DNA from: Streptomyces sp. CBMA156
GTDB taxonomy: Bacteria; Actinomycetota; Actinomycetes; Streptomycetales; Streptomycetaceae
Length of the DNA stretch: 43,090 nt
Reading direction: 5' to 3'
Assembly: GCF_014596515.1 (NCBI RefSeq)
Contig: NZ_MSJQ01000120.1
Span: forward strand, 1 to 43,090
This document shows, one piece after another, positions 31,020 through 40,386 of the stretch (within the stretch, counting starts at the first letter, position 1; the number at the start of each line of letters is the position of its first letter). The notes under the pieces were generated by a model. It was not told the origin of the DNA. It did not search any database and saw only the letters and a program-made list of their open reading frames with translations. Made by a program: the position numbers and the translations under genes.

Positions 31020-32621
31020 ATGAGCCAGTCCGTCGTCAAGAACTCCGAGGCGGACGCACCGCCGCCGAATCCGCGGTCGGGGGGCGGCCTCAAGGGGCAC
31101 CCCTGGCTGACCCTGCTGACCGTCGCGGTCGGCGTCATGATGGTCGCGCTGGACGGCACGATCGTCGCCATCGCCAATCCGGTGATCCAGGAGAAGCTGC
31201 ACGCGGCGCCCTCCGAGATCCAGTGGGTCACCAGCGGCTACCTGCTGGCCCTGGCGGTCTTCCTGATCACCGCGGGCAAGATCGGTGACCGCTTCGGCCA
31301 CAAGAACACCTTCCTGGTCGGCGCCGTGGGCTTCGCCGTCACCTCGGCCGCGATCGGCTTCGCCGGCAACATCCAGACCGTGATCGCCTTCCGGGTGCTC
31401 CAGGGCCTGTTCGGCGCGCTGCTCCAGCCGGCCGCGCTCGGCCTGCTGCGCGGGGCCTTCCCGGCCGAGAAGCTCAACATGGCGATCGGCATCTGGGGCG
31501 GCGTGATCGGCGCCTCCACCGCGGCCGGCCCGATCGTCGGCGGCCTGTTGGTCGAGCACGTCAACTGGGAGTCGGTGTTCTTCATCAACATCCCGGTCGG
31601 CCTGATCGCGGTGGCGCTCGGCCTGTGGATCCTCAGGGACGTCCGGGCCGAGAACGCCGCCAAGTCCTTCGACCTGCCCGGCATCGCGCTGCTCTCGGTG
31701 GGGATGTTCGCGCTGGTCTTCGGCATCATCAAGGCCCCCGAGTGGGGCTGGGGCGACGGGAAGACGCTGCTGTTCCTGATCGGCGCGGTGGTCCTGATGG
31801 TGCTGTTCGCGCTCTGGCAGGGCAAGGCCCGCGAACCGCTGATCCCGCTCAGCCTGTTCCGTTCGGTGCCGCTGTCGGCGGGCGTGCTGCTGATGGTGCT
31901 GATGGCCTTCGCGTTCTTCGGCGCGATCTTCTTCGTGACCTTCTACCTCCAGAACGTGCACGGGATGAAGCCGGTCGAGGCCGGTGTCCACCTGCTGCCG
32001 ATGACCGGCATGATGATCGTCGGCTCGCCGCTGGCCGGCATCGCGATCGGCAAGCTGGGCCCGCGCATCCCGATCGTGGCGGGCATGCTGATCACCACCA
32101 CCGCGATGTTCGGCATGTCCACCCTGGACACCGGCTCCGGCAACGGCGTCATGTCGCTCTGGTTCGTCCTGATGGGCCTCGGCATCAGCCCCGTCATGGT
32201 CGGCGCCACCGAGGTGATCGTCGGCAACGCCCCGCTGGAGCTGTCCGGCGTGGCCGGCGGCCTCCAGCAGGCCGCGATGCAGGTCGGCGGCAGCCTCGGC
32301 ACCGCGGTGCTGGGCGCGCTGATGGCCGCCAAGGTCGGCGACGTGCTGCCGGGCAACTGGGCGAAGGCCGGCCTGCCGCCGGTCGAGGGCGAGGCGGGCG
32401 AGGGCCTGAAGCAGGCCGCCCAGCTCGGCATCGCCCCGCCGGCCCCGGCGGGCACCCCGCAGCAGGCGGTGGACGCGATGGCCGGCGCCGTCCACGAGTC
32501 CTTCGTCAGCGGGATGTCGCTCGCCTTCGCGGTCGCCGCCGTGGTGGCCTTCGGCGCCGCCCTGCTCGGCCTGCTCACCCGCCGCGGCACCACCGACGCG
32601 GGCCCGGCCGTGCACATCTGA
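31020..32621 (+). CDS. MFS multidrug efflux transporter, EmrB/QacA (DHA2) family, 14 TM
   Basis: The protein has 533 residues; ATG at 31020. Motif D-like MMVALDGTIVAIANPVI in the first helix, motif A GDRFGHKN in the first cytoplasmic loop, FRVLQGLFGALLQPAALGLL, motif C in AAGPIVGGLLV and WESVFFINIPVGL are the DHA2 signature set. Fourteen hydrophobic helices are visible by reading, with a soluble loop near 445-480 (APPAPAGTPQQAVDAMAG). It exports drugs or toxic metabolites with proton antiport. The divergent TetR gene is the likely repressor. Confidence 0.95.
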   Translation: MSQSVVKNSEADAPPPNPRSGGGLKGHPWLTLLTVAVGVMMVALDGTIVAIANPVIQEKLHAAPSEIQWVTSGYLLALAVFLITAGKIGDRFGHKNTFLVGAVGFAVTSAAIGFAGNIQTVIAFRVLQGLFGALLQPAALGLLRGAFPAEKLNMAIGIWGGVIGASTAAGPIVGGLLVEHVNWESVFFINIPVGLIAVALGLWILRDVRAENAAKSFDLPGIALLSVGMFALVFGIIKAPEWGWGDGKTLLFLIGAVVLMVLFALWQGKAREPLIPLSLFRSVPLSAGVLLMVLMAFAFFGAIFFVTFYLQNVHGMKPVEAGVHLLPMTGMMIVGSPLAGIAIGKLGPRIPIVAGMLITTTAMFGMSTLDTGSGNGVMSLWFVLMGLGISPVMVGATEVIVGNAPLELSGVAGGLQQAAMQVGGSLGTAVLGALMAAKVGDVLPGNWAKAGLPPVEGEAGEGLKQAAQLGIAPPAPAGTPQQAVDAMAGAVHESFVSGMSLAFAVAAVVAFGAALLGLLTRRGTTDAGPAVHI

Positions 32622-32652
32622 CGCAATCCCGGGCGGTCGGCCCGGCAGCGCC

Positions 32653-32684
32653 ACGGCCCCGGACTCGCTGGAGTCCGGGGCCGT
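32653..32684 (+). terminator. terminator of the MFS gene
   Basis: ACGGCCCCGGACTC (32653-32666) pairs with 32671-32684, loop GCTG. Confidence 0.85.
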
Positions 32685-32778
32685 CGTGGTGGCCGGGGCG
32701 ATCGCCCGGGCCGAGGGCCACCACGGCGGCGACCCAGGGCGGGGCCAGGGCGGGACCGCCCGGGCCCGGCGAAGGCGA

Positions 32779-32809
32779 AGGGCCGGACCCCCGTCGGGAG
32801 TCCGGCCCT
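32779..32809 (-). terminator. terminator of aceE
   Basis: AGGGCCGGAC (32779-32788) pairs with GTCCGGCCCT (32800-32809), 19 bases past the stop codon. Confidence 0.8.
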
Positions 32810-32827
32810 CAGTGCCTCAGTGGCTGA

Positions 32828-35578
32828 TCAGGCGTCGCCGCCGGCGGCGCCCGGGTCGGCCGCGGCCACGTTCAGCAGCTGGTAGCGGTCGATCGCGTCC
32901 TTCAGCGCCGAGCGGTCGATCTTGCCCTGCTTGGCGAGCTCGGTGAGCACGCCCAGGACGACCGACTGCGCGTCGATGTGGAAGAAGCGACGGGCCGCGC
33001 CACGGGTGTCGGCGAAGCCGAAGCCGTCGGCGCCCAGCGACTGGTACTGGCCGGGCACCCAGCGGGCGATCTGGTCCGGCACCGCGCGCATCCAGTCGGA
33101 CACCGCGACGACCGGGCCCTCGGAGCCCTGGAGCTTCTGGGTGACGTACGGCACGCGCTGCTGCTCCTCGGGGTGCAGCAGGTTGAACTCCTCGGCCTCC
33201 ACCGCGTCGCGGCGCAGCTCGTTCCAGGAGGTCGCGGACCAGACGTCGGCCTTGACGTTCCACTCCTCGGCGAGGATGCGCTGGGCCTCCAGGGCCCACG
33301 GCACGGCCACGCCGGAGGCGAGGATCTGGGCCGGGATCTGGCCCGCGGTGCCCGGCGCGTACTTGTGCAGACCCTTGAGGATGCCCTCGACGTCCACGTT
33401 CTCGGGCTCGGCCGGCATCTTGATCGGCTCGTTGTAGACGGTCATGTAGTAGAACACGTCTTCACCGTGCGGGTGCTCGGCGCTGGAGCCGTACATCCGC
33501 CGCAGACCGTCCTGGACGATGTGCGCGATCTCGAAGCCGTACGCCGGGTCGTACGCGACGACGCCGGGGTTGGTCGAGGCCAGCAGGTGCGAGTGGCCGT
33601 CGGCGTGCTGGAGGCCCTCACCGGTCAGCGTGGTGCGGCCGGCGGTGGCGCCGATCACGAAGCCGCGGGCCAGCTGGTCGGCCATCTGCCAGAACTGGTC
33701 GCCGGTGCGCTGGAACCCGAACATCGAGTAGAAGACGTACACCGGGATCAGCGGCTCGCCGTGGGTCGCGTACGACGAACCGGCGGCGATCAGGGAGGCG
33801 GTGCAGCCGGCCTCGGAGATGCCGTCGTGCAGCATCTGGCCGGTCGGCGACTCCTTGTAGGCCAGCAGCAGGTCGCGGTCGACCGACTCGTAGGTCTGGC
33901 CCAGCGGGTTGTAGATCTTCGCCGACGGGAACAGCGAGTCCATGCCGAAGGTGCGGTACTCGTCCGGCGCGATCGGCACGAAGCGGTTGCCGATGCCCTT
34001 GTCCCGCATGAGGTCCTTGAGCACCCGGACGAACGCCATGGTGGTGGCGATGGTCTGGTTGCCGGAACCCTTCTTGACCGCCTTGTAGGCGTCGTCGCCC
34101 GGGAGCTCCAGCTGCCGCGGCCGCACCTTGCGGGTCGGCACGTAGCCGCCCAGCTCCTGGCGGCGGTCGTGCATGTACTGGATCTCCTCCGAGTCACGGC
34201 CCGGGTGGTAGTAGGGCGGGTAGCCCTCCTCCAGCTGCTTGTCCGTGATCGGGAGGTGCAGGCGGTCGCGGAAGCGCTTCAGGTCCTCGACCGTCAGCTT
34301 CTTCATCTGGTGCGTCGCGTTGCGGCCCTCGAAGTTGGGGCCGAGCGTCCAGCCCTTGACCGTCTGGGCCAGGATGACCGTCGGCTGGCCCTTGTGCTCG
34401 CGGGCCGCCTTGAAGGCCGCGTAGACCTTGGCGTGGTCGTGGCCGCCGCGACCCAGGTGCTGGATCTGCTGGTCGGTCATGTTCTCGACCATCTTGCGCA
34501 GCCGCAGGTCCCCGCCGAAGAAGTTCTCGCGGATGTACGCGCCGGTCTCGGTCGCGTAGGTCTGGAACTGGCCGTCGACCGTGGTGTTCAGCTTGTTCAC
34601 CAGGACGCCGTCGCGGTCCTGCGCGAGCAGCGGGTCCCAGCTGCGGTCCCAGACCAGCTTGATCACGTTCCAGCCGGCGCCGCGGAACTGCGACTCCAGC
34701 TCCTGGATGATCTTGCCGTTGCCGCGGACCGGGCCGTCGAGGCGCTGCAGGTTGCAGTTGACCACGAAGGTGAGGTTGTCCAGGCCCTCGCGGGCGGCCA
34801 GGGAGAGCTGGCCGAGCGACTCGGGCTCGTCCATCTCGCCGTCGCCGAGGAAGGCGTAGACCTGCGAGTCGGAGGTGTCCTTGATGCCCCGGTGCTCCAG
34901 GTACCGGTTCATCCGGGCCTGGTAGATCGCGCCGAGCGGGCCGAGGCCCATCGAGACGGTCGGGAACTCCCAGAAGTCCGGCATCAGCCGCGGGTGCGGG
35001 TAGCTGGACAGGCCGTAGGGGGCCTTCGACTTCTCCTGGCGGAAGGCGTCGAGCTGCTGCTCGGTGAGCCGGTCCAGCAGGAAGGCCCGGGCGTAGATGC
35101 CGGGGGAGGCGTGACCCTGGAAGAAGATCTGGTCGCCGGACTCGCCGTCGGCGTCCTTGCCCCGGAAGAAGTAGTTGAAGCCGACGTCGTAGAGCGACGC
35201 GGAGGAGGCGAAGGTGGCGATGTGGCCACCCACCCCGATACCGGGGCGCTGCGCCCGGGAGACCATCACCGCGGCGTTCCAGCGGGTCGCGTTCAGGATC
35301 TTGCGCTCGATCTCCTCGTTACCGGGGAAGAACGGCTCGTCCTTGGTGGCGATGGTGTTGACGTAGTCCGTGCTGCGCATCTCGGGCACGGCGACACGCT
35401 TCTCGCGGGCGCGCTCGATCAGCCGCAGCATCAGGTAGCGGGCACGCTCGCGCCCCCGCTCGTCGATGGCCGCATCGAGCGACTCCAGCCATTCCGCGGT
35501 CTCCTCGGGATCGAAGTCCGGGACCTGACTCGGAAGGCCGCCAATGATGATCGGGTTGCGATCGGATCCGGAAGCCAC
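32828..35578 (-). CDS. aceE: pyruvate dehydrogenase E1 component, homodimeric type
   Basis: The protein has 916 residues, the full length of single-chain AceE, from the GTG at 35578 with AGGA 8 bases upstream. The thiamine diphosphate motif [10 protein letters not shown]...[11 protein letters not shown] is at about 247-285. [24 protein letters not shown] precedes it and the C-terminal transketolase part contains [23 protein letters not shown] and [19 protein letters not shown]. It decarboxylates pyruvate and acetylates lipoyl-E2, feeding acetyl-CoA to the citric acid cycle and fatty acid synthesis. It is transcribed divergently from DUF3052, with a 12-bp palindrome 82 bases before its start. 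Confidence 0.97.
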   Translation of the reverse strand: MASGSDRNPIIIGGLPSQVPDFDPEETAEWLESLDAAIDERGRERARYLMLRLIERAREKRVAVPEMRSTDYVNTIATKDEPFFPGNEEIERKILNATRWNAAVMVSRAQRPGIGVGGHIATFASSASLYDVGFNYFFRGKDADGESGDQIFFQGHASPGIYARAFLLDRLTEQQLDAFRQEKSKAPYGLSSYPHPRLMPDFWEFPTVSMGLGPLGAIYQARMNRYLEHRGIKDTSDSQVYAFLGDGEMDEPESLGQLSLAAREGLDNLTFVVNCNLQRLDGPVRGNGKIIQELESQFRGAGWNVIKLVWDRSWDPLLAQDRDGVLVNKLNTTVDGQFQTYATETGAYIRENFFGGDLRLRKMVENMTDQQIQHLGRGGHDHAKVYAAFKAAREHKGQPTVILAQTVKGWTLGPNFEGRNATHQMKKLTVEDLKRFRDRLHLPITDKQLEEGYPPYYHPGRDSEEIQYMHDRRQELGGYVPTRKVRPRQLELPGDDAYKAVKKGSGNQTIATTMAFVRVLKDLMRDKGIGNRFVPIAPDEYRTFGMDSLFPSAKIYNPLGQTYESVDRDLLLAYKESPTGQMLHDGISEAGCTASLIAAGSSYATHGEPLIPVYVFYSMFGFQRTGDQFWQMADQLARGFVIGATAGRTTLTGEGLQHADGHSHLLASTNPGVVAYDPAYGFEIAHIVQDGLRRMYGSSAEHPHGEDVFYYMTVYNEPIKMPAEPENVDVEGILKGLHKYAPGTAGQIPAQILASGVAVPWALEAQRILAEEWNVKADVWSATSWNELRRDAVEAEEFNLLHPEEQQRVPYVTQKLQGSEGPVVAVSDWMRAVPDQIARWVPGQYQSLGADGFGFADTRGAARRFFHIDAQSVVLGVLTELAKQGKIDRSALKDAIDRYQLLNVAAADPGAAGGDA

Positions 35579-36094
35579 GCTGTTCCTTCACTGTCGGTCG
35601 AAACTGAGGTGTGTCGCGCCGCCTCCATCGTGCTACCGCGCTCGGAGATCCGTCATCTCTACCGATCGGTAACCGGTCCGCCTGGTGGGCGGGCCGGTCT
35701 GGCGGCGCGCGGTGCGGGCGTCTTCGTCCGCTCCGCACACCCCCGGGTGTTACGAAAAGAGGTGGTCCGACCTGGTGTCCCGTCCGCCCGATGGCGGGCG
35801 GCCGGGGTGAGGGCCAACAGGAGACTCTACGCCCGCGCACGCGCGGACCCGAATGCCGTTCGTATCTCGGGCACGCGTACGCCCTGTGGGCCGGGACCAC
35901 CCGAAGCATCCTTGTCCCACGCAGAGAAGGGCAAATCGGTGTGATTCCCGACACGCGGAACGGCGTGTCCCCCTGTGCCACGTCAACCTTTGGGGGGGAT
36001 CGGGGGTCGGGTACTTGCGCGAACCGCCGCTCCCGTGTGGACTACGGCCACAGCCTCGGCATGGACGCCGGGCCGAATACTGGAGGTTATTCCC
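35579..36094. other. 516-base divergent intergenic region
   Basis: It holds the promoters of aceE and of DUF3052. On the aceE side is the palindrome at 35660-35671. The central part (35700-35850) is plain GC-rich sequence; A-rich CGAAAAGAGG at about 35754 and CAACCTTTGG at about 35983 are the only other low-GC islands. I find no convincing small gene, though several short open frames exist. Confidence 0.5.
35660..35671. promoter_or_regulatory. 12-bp palindrome TACCGATCGGTA before aceE
   Basis: Perfectly symmetric and followed at once by ACCGGT (35672-35677). It lies 82 bases upstream of the aceE start, within or near the promoter. A TetR- or GntR-type operator is plausible. Confidence 0.5.
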
Positions 36095-36538
36095 GTGAGC
36101 GCGACCGCGGACCCCGCGGACAAGTCCAACCCGGTGACCCGTCTCGGCTTCGAAGAGGGCCAGATCATCCAGGAGCTGGGGTACGACGACGACACTGACC
36201 ACGAGCTCCGCGAACGCATCGAGGAGTTCACCGGGACGGATCTCGTCGACGAGGACTACGACGACGTCGCCGACGCCGTTCTGCTGTGGCACCGCGACGA
36301 CGACGGGGACCTCACCGACGCCCTCGTCGACGCGCTGGAGTACCTGGCCGAGGGCGGTCTCATCTGGCTGATGACGCCCAAGACCGGGCGGGACGGCCAC
36401 ATCGAGGCCTCCGACATCAACGACGCGGCCAAGACCGCCGGTCTCTCCCAGACCAGCTCGATCAACATCGTCAAGGACTGGGCGGCCACCAGGCTCGCGA
36501 CCAAGTCCACCGCGGCGAAGTCGGGCGGCAAGCGCTGA
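36095..36538 (+). CDS. DUF3052 family protein
   Basis: The protein has 147 residues from the GTG at 36095, which follows TGGAGG at 36081-36086. The highly acidic sequence NPVTRLGFEEGQIIQELGYDDDTDHELRERIEEFTGTDLVDEDYDDVADAVLLWHRDDDGDL and GLIWLMTPKTGRDGHIEASDINDAAKTAGLSQTSS are the DUF3052 signature of actinobacteria. Cytoplasmic; function unknown. It neighbours aceE in many Streptomyces genomes, and here is divergent from it. A 16-bp hairpin follows the stop. Confidence 0.92.
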   Translation: MSATADPADKSNPVTRLGFEEGQIIQELGYDDDTDHELRERIEEFTGTDLVDEDYDDVADAVLLWHRDDDGDLTDALVDALEYLAEGGLIWLMTPKTGRDGHIEASDINDAAKTAGLSQTSSINIVKDWAATRLATKSTAAKSGGKR

Positions 36539-36846
36539 GCGGGCTCTGAAACCCCCGCACCGGGCCCCGCCGGAGGAACTCCCTCCGGCGGGGCCCGTCG
36601 CGTTCCCCGGCGCCCCTGGAGCCCCTGGAGCCCCCGGTGACCGGCGCGGCCGGCCCGGGCACCGGGGGCGCCGGGAGCCGCGGGCGGGGCGCCCGGGGCG
36701 CCCCGCCGGAGCCGTTCGCGGAAGGCGAACGGGGACCGCCGCCGAGGCCCGCCTCATCCGTTCGGCGGAACGCCCGTAAGCGAATGGGAGGATGTGGCCC
36801 GCCGCGCCCGCCGCGCGGCGCGGTCTGCGTCAGAAAGGTCCCGCAC
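36539..36846. other. 308-base intergenic region
   Basis: The DUF3052 terminator (36561-36597) is followed by CCCCTGGAG repeated in tandem at 36613-36630 and by GC-rich sequence without coding signs. The peroxiredoxin promoter must lie before 36830. Confidence 0.45.
36561..36597 (+). terminator. terminator of DUF3052
   Basis: CGGGCCCCGCCGGAGG (36561-36576) pairs exactly with 36582-36597 around AACTC. Confidence 0.88.
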
Positions 36847-37305
36847 ATGGCCATCGAGGTCGGTACCCAGGCTCCGGACTTCGAGCTCAACAACCAGCAC
36901 GGCGAGACCGTCCGGCTCTCCGACTTCCGCGGCGCGAAGAACGTCGTCCTGCTCTTCTACCCGTTCGCCTTCACCGGCGTCTGCACCGGCGAGCTGGGCG
37001 CGGTCCAGCGCGGGCTGGCGGGCTTCCAGAACGACACCGTCCAGGTGCTCGGCGTCTCCTGCGACTCGCAGTTCTCCCAGCGGGTCTTCGCCGACCGGGA
37101 GGGCCTGGAGTTCCCGCTGCTCGCCGACTTCTGGCCGCACGGCGAGGTCACCCGCGCCTACGGCGTCCTCGACGGGGAGCGGGGCTGCCCGCTGCGCGGC
37201 ACCTTCGTGATCGACACCGCCGGCCGGGTGCGCTGGAGCGTCGTCAACGGCCTCCCGGATGCCCGGGACGAGCAGGAGTACCTGAAGGTCCTCGCGGGGC
37301 TCTGA
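36847..37305 (+). CDS. ahpE: peroxiredoxin, AhpE-type (AhpC/TSA family)
   Basis: The protein has 152 residues; ATG at 36847 follows AAAGG. The peroxidatic Cys46 is in FAFTGVCTGEL with Thr43 (TxxC), and the domain continues VLGVSCDSQFSQRVFADREGLEFPLLADFWPHGEVTRAYGVLD. It reduces peroxides, probably with mycothiol/mycoredoxin as electron donor in actinobacteria. The second Cys (Cys72) is not at the classical resolving position. A hairpin at 37308-37332 follows. It sits ahead of the tellurium-type TerD genes, consistent with a stress-response role. Confidence 0.9.
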   Translation: MAIEVGTQAPDFELNNQHGETVRLSDFRGAKNVVLLFYPFAFTGVCTGELGAVQRGLAGFQNDTVQVLGVSCDSQFSQRVFADREGLEFPLLADFWPHGEVTRAYGVLDGERGCPLRGTFVIDTAGRVRWSVVNGLPDARDEQEYLKVLAGL

Positions 37306-37307
37306 GG

Positions 37308-37332
37308 CCCCCGCCCGGGCCTCTGGCGGGGG
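37308..37332 (+). terminator. hairpin after ahpE
   Basis: CCCCCGCC (37308-37315) pairs with GGCGGGGG (37325-37332). Confidence 0.65.
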
Positions 37333-37527
37333 TCCGCACGCCCGCGCGGCACCCGCCGGCCGAGTGCCGCGGGGTCGTGTCCGGGCTGATCAGGGGTGCG
37401 CTCGGGAACCGCGTACTACGCTCGGGCCGTTGGCGGGGTGGGGTGCGGGAGCCGATGCGTCTTCCGCCGCCCAGGACCGCACCACCGGGGGCACCACTGG
37501 ACGTGCCTCCCGATTCTTGGAGGACTA

Positions 37528-38103
37528 GTGGGAGTCAGCCTCAGCAAGGGCGGAAACGTCTCGCTCACCAAGGAGGCCCCCGGCCTCACCGCCGTGCTCG
37601 TCGGTCTGGGCTGGGACGTCAGGACCACCACCGGCGCGGACTTCGACCTGGACGCCAGCGCCCTGCTGTGCAACGCCCAGGGCAAGGTCGCGTCGGACGG
37701 CAACTTCGTCTTCTTCAACAACCTGAAGAGCCCGGACGGCTCGGTGGAGCACACCGGCGACAACCTCACCGGTGAGGGCGAGGGCGACGACGAGGCGATC
37801 AAGGTCAGCCTGGTCGGCGTGCCGGCGGACGTGGACAAGATCGTCTTCCCGGTGTCGATCTACGACGCCGAGACCCGCGGCCAGAACTTCGGCCAGGTGC
37901 GCAACGCGTTCATCCGGGTGGTGAACCAGGCCGACAACACGGAGCTGGCCCGGTACGACCTCTCCGAGGACGCCTCCACCGAGACCGCGATGGTCTTCGG
38001 CGAGCTGTACCGCAACGGCGCGGAGTGGAAGTTCCGCGCCATCGGCCAGGGCTACGCCTCCGGCCTGCGCGGCATCGCGCAGGACTTCGGCGTCAACGTC
38101 TGA
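37528..38103 (+). CDS. TerD family protein, copy 1
   Basis: The protein has 191 residues from the GTG at 37528, preceded by [54 protein letters not shown] is the TerD N-terminus. Calcium-coordinating acidic clusters are seen in GADFDLDAS and GEGEGDDE, and the fold ends [19 protein letters not shown]. TerD proteins bind calcium and support tellurite, phage and colicin resistance and development in bacteria; the molecular mechanism is not settled. The copy at 38401 is very similar; the 297-base gap between them suggests separate promoters. Confidence 0.95.
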   Translation: MGVSLSKGGNVSLTKEAPGLTAVLVGLGWDVRTTTGADFDLDASALLCNAQGKVASDGNFVFFNNLKSPDGSVEHTGDNLTGEGEGDDEAIKVSLVGVPADVDKIVFPVSIYDAETRGQNFGQVRNAFIRVVNQADNTELARYDLSEDASTETAMVFGELYRNGAEWKFRAIGQGYASGLRGIAQDFGVNV

Positions 38104-38158
38104 GTTCTCGTCGGCGGCCTTCACCGGCGGCCCGCGGCGCGGCCCGCGCGCCGTTCTC

Positions 38159-38200
38159 CCGGGGCGGTCCCGGACCTCCGTGGTCCCGGGGCCGCCCCGG
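38159..38200 (+). terminator. hairpin between the TerD genes
   Basis: CCGGGGCGG (38159-38167) pairs with CCGCCCCGG (38192-38200), with further CCCGG/CCGGG pairing inside. The rest of the 297-base gap is GC-rich with CCGCGTTCCC repeated at about 38200 and 38225. Confidence 0.65.
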
Positions 38201-38400
38201 CCGCGTTCCCGGGCGTGTCCCCGGCCGCGTTCCCCGGCGGGGGCGGGCCGCGGGCCGGTTCGCCCGGTCGGGTGCCGCGCCGGTCCGCCGCGCTGCGAGG
38301 ATGTGAGTTCAGGAAGTTCAGCCGACCGGAGCCGGTCGGCCGGGGCCGCGGGGGATACACCTGGATGGCGCCCCGGGAGAAGCATGGGAGGAAGAACGTC

Positions 38401-38979
38401 ATGGTGGTCACGCTCGCCAAGGGCGGCAACGTCTCGCTCACCAAGGCCGCGCCGAACCTGACGCAGGTCCAGATCGGCCTCGGCTGGTCCGCCCGTTCGA
38501 CCACGGGCGCCCCGTTCGACCTCGACGCGAGCGCCCTGATCTGTGGTGGCGGGCGAGTGCTCGGTGACGAGTACTTCGTCTTCTACAACAGCCTCAAGAG
38601 CCCCGAGGGCTCGGTGGAGCACCAGGGCGACAACCTCACCGGCGGCGACGACACGGGTGACGACGAGGTGGTCGTGGTCAACCTCGACCTCGTCCCGGCA
38701 CAGGCGGACAAGGTGGTCTTCGCGGTCTCGATCTACGAGGCCGAGGCGCGGTTCCAGAACTTCGGTCAGGTCCGCAACGCCTACATCCGGGTCGTCAACT
38801 CGCTCGACGGCCAGGAGATCGCCCGCTACGACCTGTCCGAGGACGCGTCCAGCGAAACCGCGATGATCTTCGGCGAGCTGTACCGCTACGCGGGCGAGTG
38901 GAAGTTCCGCGCGGTGGGCCAGGGGTACGCCTCCGGCCTGCGCGGCATCGCGCTCGACTTCGGCGTGAACGTACAGTAA
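38401..38979 (+). CDS. TerD family protein, copy 2
   Basis: The protein has 192 residues; ATG at 38401 follows [56 protein letters not shown] carries the same calcium-site pattern as copy 1. The most divergent stretch is at about 25-65, where copy 1 has [18 protein letters not shown] and copy 2 has [16 protein letters not shown]; the C-terminal half, from about [16 protein letters not shown], is almost the same. The pair is probably an old tandem duplication retained by selection. A 147-base gap separates it from the DUF475 gene. Confidence 0.95.
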   Translation: MVVTLAKGGNVSLTKAAPNLTQVQIGLGWSARSTTGAPFDLDASALICGGGRVLGDEYFVFYNSLKSPEGSVEHQGDNLTGGDDTGDDEVVVVNLDLVPAQADKVVFAVSIYEAEARFQNFGQVRNAYIRVVNSLDGQEIARYDLSEDASSETAMIFGELYRYAGEWKFRAVGQGYASGLRGIALDFGVNVQ

Positions 38980-39126
38980 GGGCGGAAATCGGACTCGTCG
39001 CACCCGACCCGATCATGAGAACCGAGGGCAGTGCGGGGGAGACCTGACCGGGCCCGGCCCGGTCAGGGCGTCTCGGGGACGAGGCCGCCCCCGACACGGC
39101 CAAAACCCGAAAGGTAGCCAACTCCC

Positions 39127-40224
39127 GTGTTCCTCCGCACATTCGGCTGGTCGTTCGCGATCACCGCCATCGGTCTGGTCGCAGCCGGACTGCTCTGGGG
39201 AGCCCAAGGCTTCGGCATCGTGCTGATCCTCTCCATCCTGGAGATCTCCCTGTCGTTCGACAACGCGGTGGTCAACGCCACGGTGTTGAAGCGGATGAAC
39301 CCGTACTGGCAGAAGATCTTCCTGACCGTCGGTGTGCTCATCGCGGTCTTCGGCATGCGCCTGGTCTTCCCGCTGCTGGTCGTCGGCCTCACCGCGAAGC
39401 TCAATCCCGCGACGGTCATCGACCTCGCGCTGCACTCCGACAAGACCCACGACGGCCTCACCTACGGCCAGTACCTGGAGGCGGCCAACCCGGCCATCGC
39501 GGCCTTCGGCGGCGTCTTCCTGCTGATGATCTTCCTCGACTTCATCTTCGAGGAGAAGGACTACAACTGGCTGGCCTGGATCGAGCGCCCGCTGGAGAAG
39601 GTCGGCAAGCTGGAGGCCTTCTCCAGCGTCGTCGCCCTGGTCTCCCTGCTGCTGGCCGCCAACTTCTTCGCCGAGGAGCACGCGGAGACCGTGCTGCTCG
39701 CCGGCGTCCTCGGCCTGGTCACCTACCTCACCGTCAACGGCCTCTCGTCGATCTTCGAGTCCGGCCTGGAGGCCGAGGAGGAGCGCGAGGAGGCGGCGGA
39801 GAAGTCCGGCAAGTCGATCGTCCAGGTCGGCGGCAAGGCGGCGTTCTTCCTCTTCCTGTACCTGGAGGTCCTGGACGCCTCGTTCTCCTTCGACGGCGTG
39901 GTCGGCGCGTTCGCCATCTCCAGTGACATCTTCATGATCACCCTGGGCCTCGGCATCGGCGCGATGTACATCCGCTCGCTGACCGTCTTCCTGGTCCGCA
40001 AGGGCACCCTGGACGACTACGTCTACCTGGAGCACGGCGCGCACTACGCGATCGGCGCGCTGGCGGCGATCCTGCTGGTCGGGATCAAGTACCACATCCC
40101 GGAGATCGTCACCGGCCTGATCGGCGTCGCCTTCATCGGGCTGGCGCTCGGCTCCTCGATCCTGCGCAACCGGCGCGAGGGCTCGGACGAGGAGCCGGAG
40201 CCGGTCGGCAGCGGCGCCGAGTAG
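39127..40224 (+). CDS. DUF475/TerC-family membrane protein
   Basis: The protein has 365 residues from the GTG at 39127. About nine transmembrane helices are seen; conserved acidic motifs lie in helices, ILEISLSFDNAVVNATVLKRMNPYWQ and YLEVLDASFSFDGVVGAFAI, the paired FDN/FDG signature of TerC/DUF475 proteins thought to act in metal (Mn2+) transport or export. The C-terminus is an acidic cytoplasmic tail (EGSDEEPEPVG). It completes the TerD-TerD-TerC block and is followed by a 20-bp perfect hairpin. Confidence 0.93.
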   Translation: MFLRTFGWSFAITAIGLVAAGLLWGAQGFGIVLILSILEISLSFDNAVVNATVLKRMNPYWQKIFLTVGVLIAVFGMRLVFPLLVVGLTAKLNPATVIDLALHSDKTHDGLTYGQYLEAANPAIAAFGGVFLLMIFLDFIFEEKDYNWLAWIERPLEKVGKLEAFSSVVALVSLLLAANFFAEEHAETVLLAGVLGLVTYLTVNGLSSIFESGLEAEEEREEAAEKSGKSIVQVGGKAAFFLFLYLEVLDASFSFDGVVGAFAISSDIFMITLGLGIGAMYIRSLTVFLVRKGTLDDYVYLEHGAHYAIGALAAILLVGIKYHIPEIVTGLIGVAFIGLALGSSILRNRREGSDEEPEPVGSGAE

Positions 40225-40240
40225 CCGTCCGACGGACACA

Positions 40241-40283
40241 CGCGCGACGGCCGCCCCGGGATTCCCGGGGCGGCCGTCGCGCG
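40241..40283 (+). terminator. terminator of the TerC gene
   Basis: A 20-bp perfect stem (40241-40260 with 40264-40283), loop ATT, 16 bases past the stop. Confidence 0.9.
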
Positions 40284-40334
40284 TTCGTGGTCCGCCGGGT
40301 CGTGGTCCGGGGCGGCCCGTCCGGAGCACGGACC

Positions 40335-40363
40335 GGCCGCCCCGCTGCGGAGGCGGGGCGGCC
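40335..40363 (-). terminator. terminator of the DUF2637 gene
   Basis: GGCCGCCCCGC (40335-40345) pairs with GCGGGGCGGCC (40353-40363), 23 bases past the stop codon. Confidence 0.78.
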
Positions 40364-40386
40364 GCCCCGGGACGCTCCTGTGGACG

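Noticed and set aside
36613..36630. CCCCTGGAG tandem repeat as a CRISPR or phage site
   Set aside because: Only two 9-bp units without spacers; a trivial GC-rich repeat.
36754..37140. Minus-strand frame opposite the peroxiredoxin
   Set aside because: It is a shadow of the AhpC/TSA gene, whose catalytic Cys and family motifs are intact.
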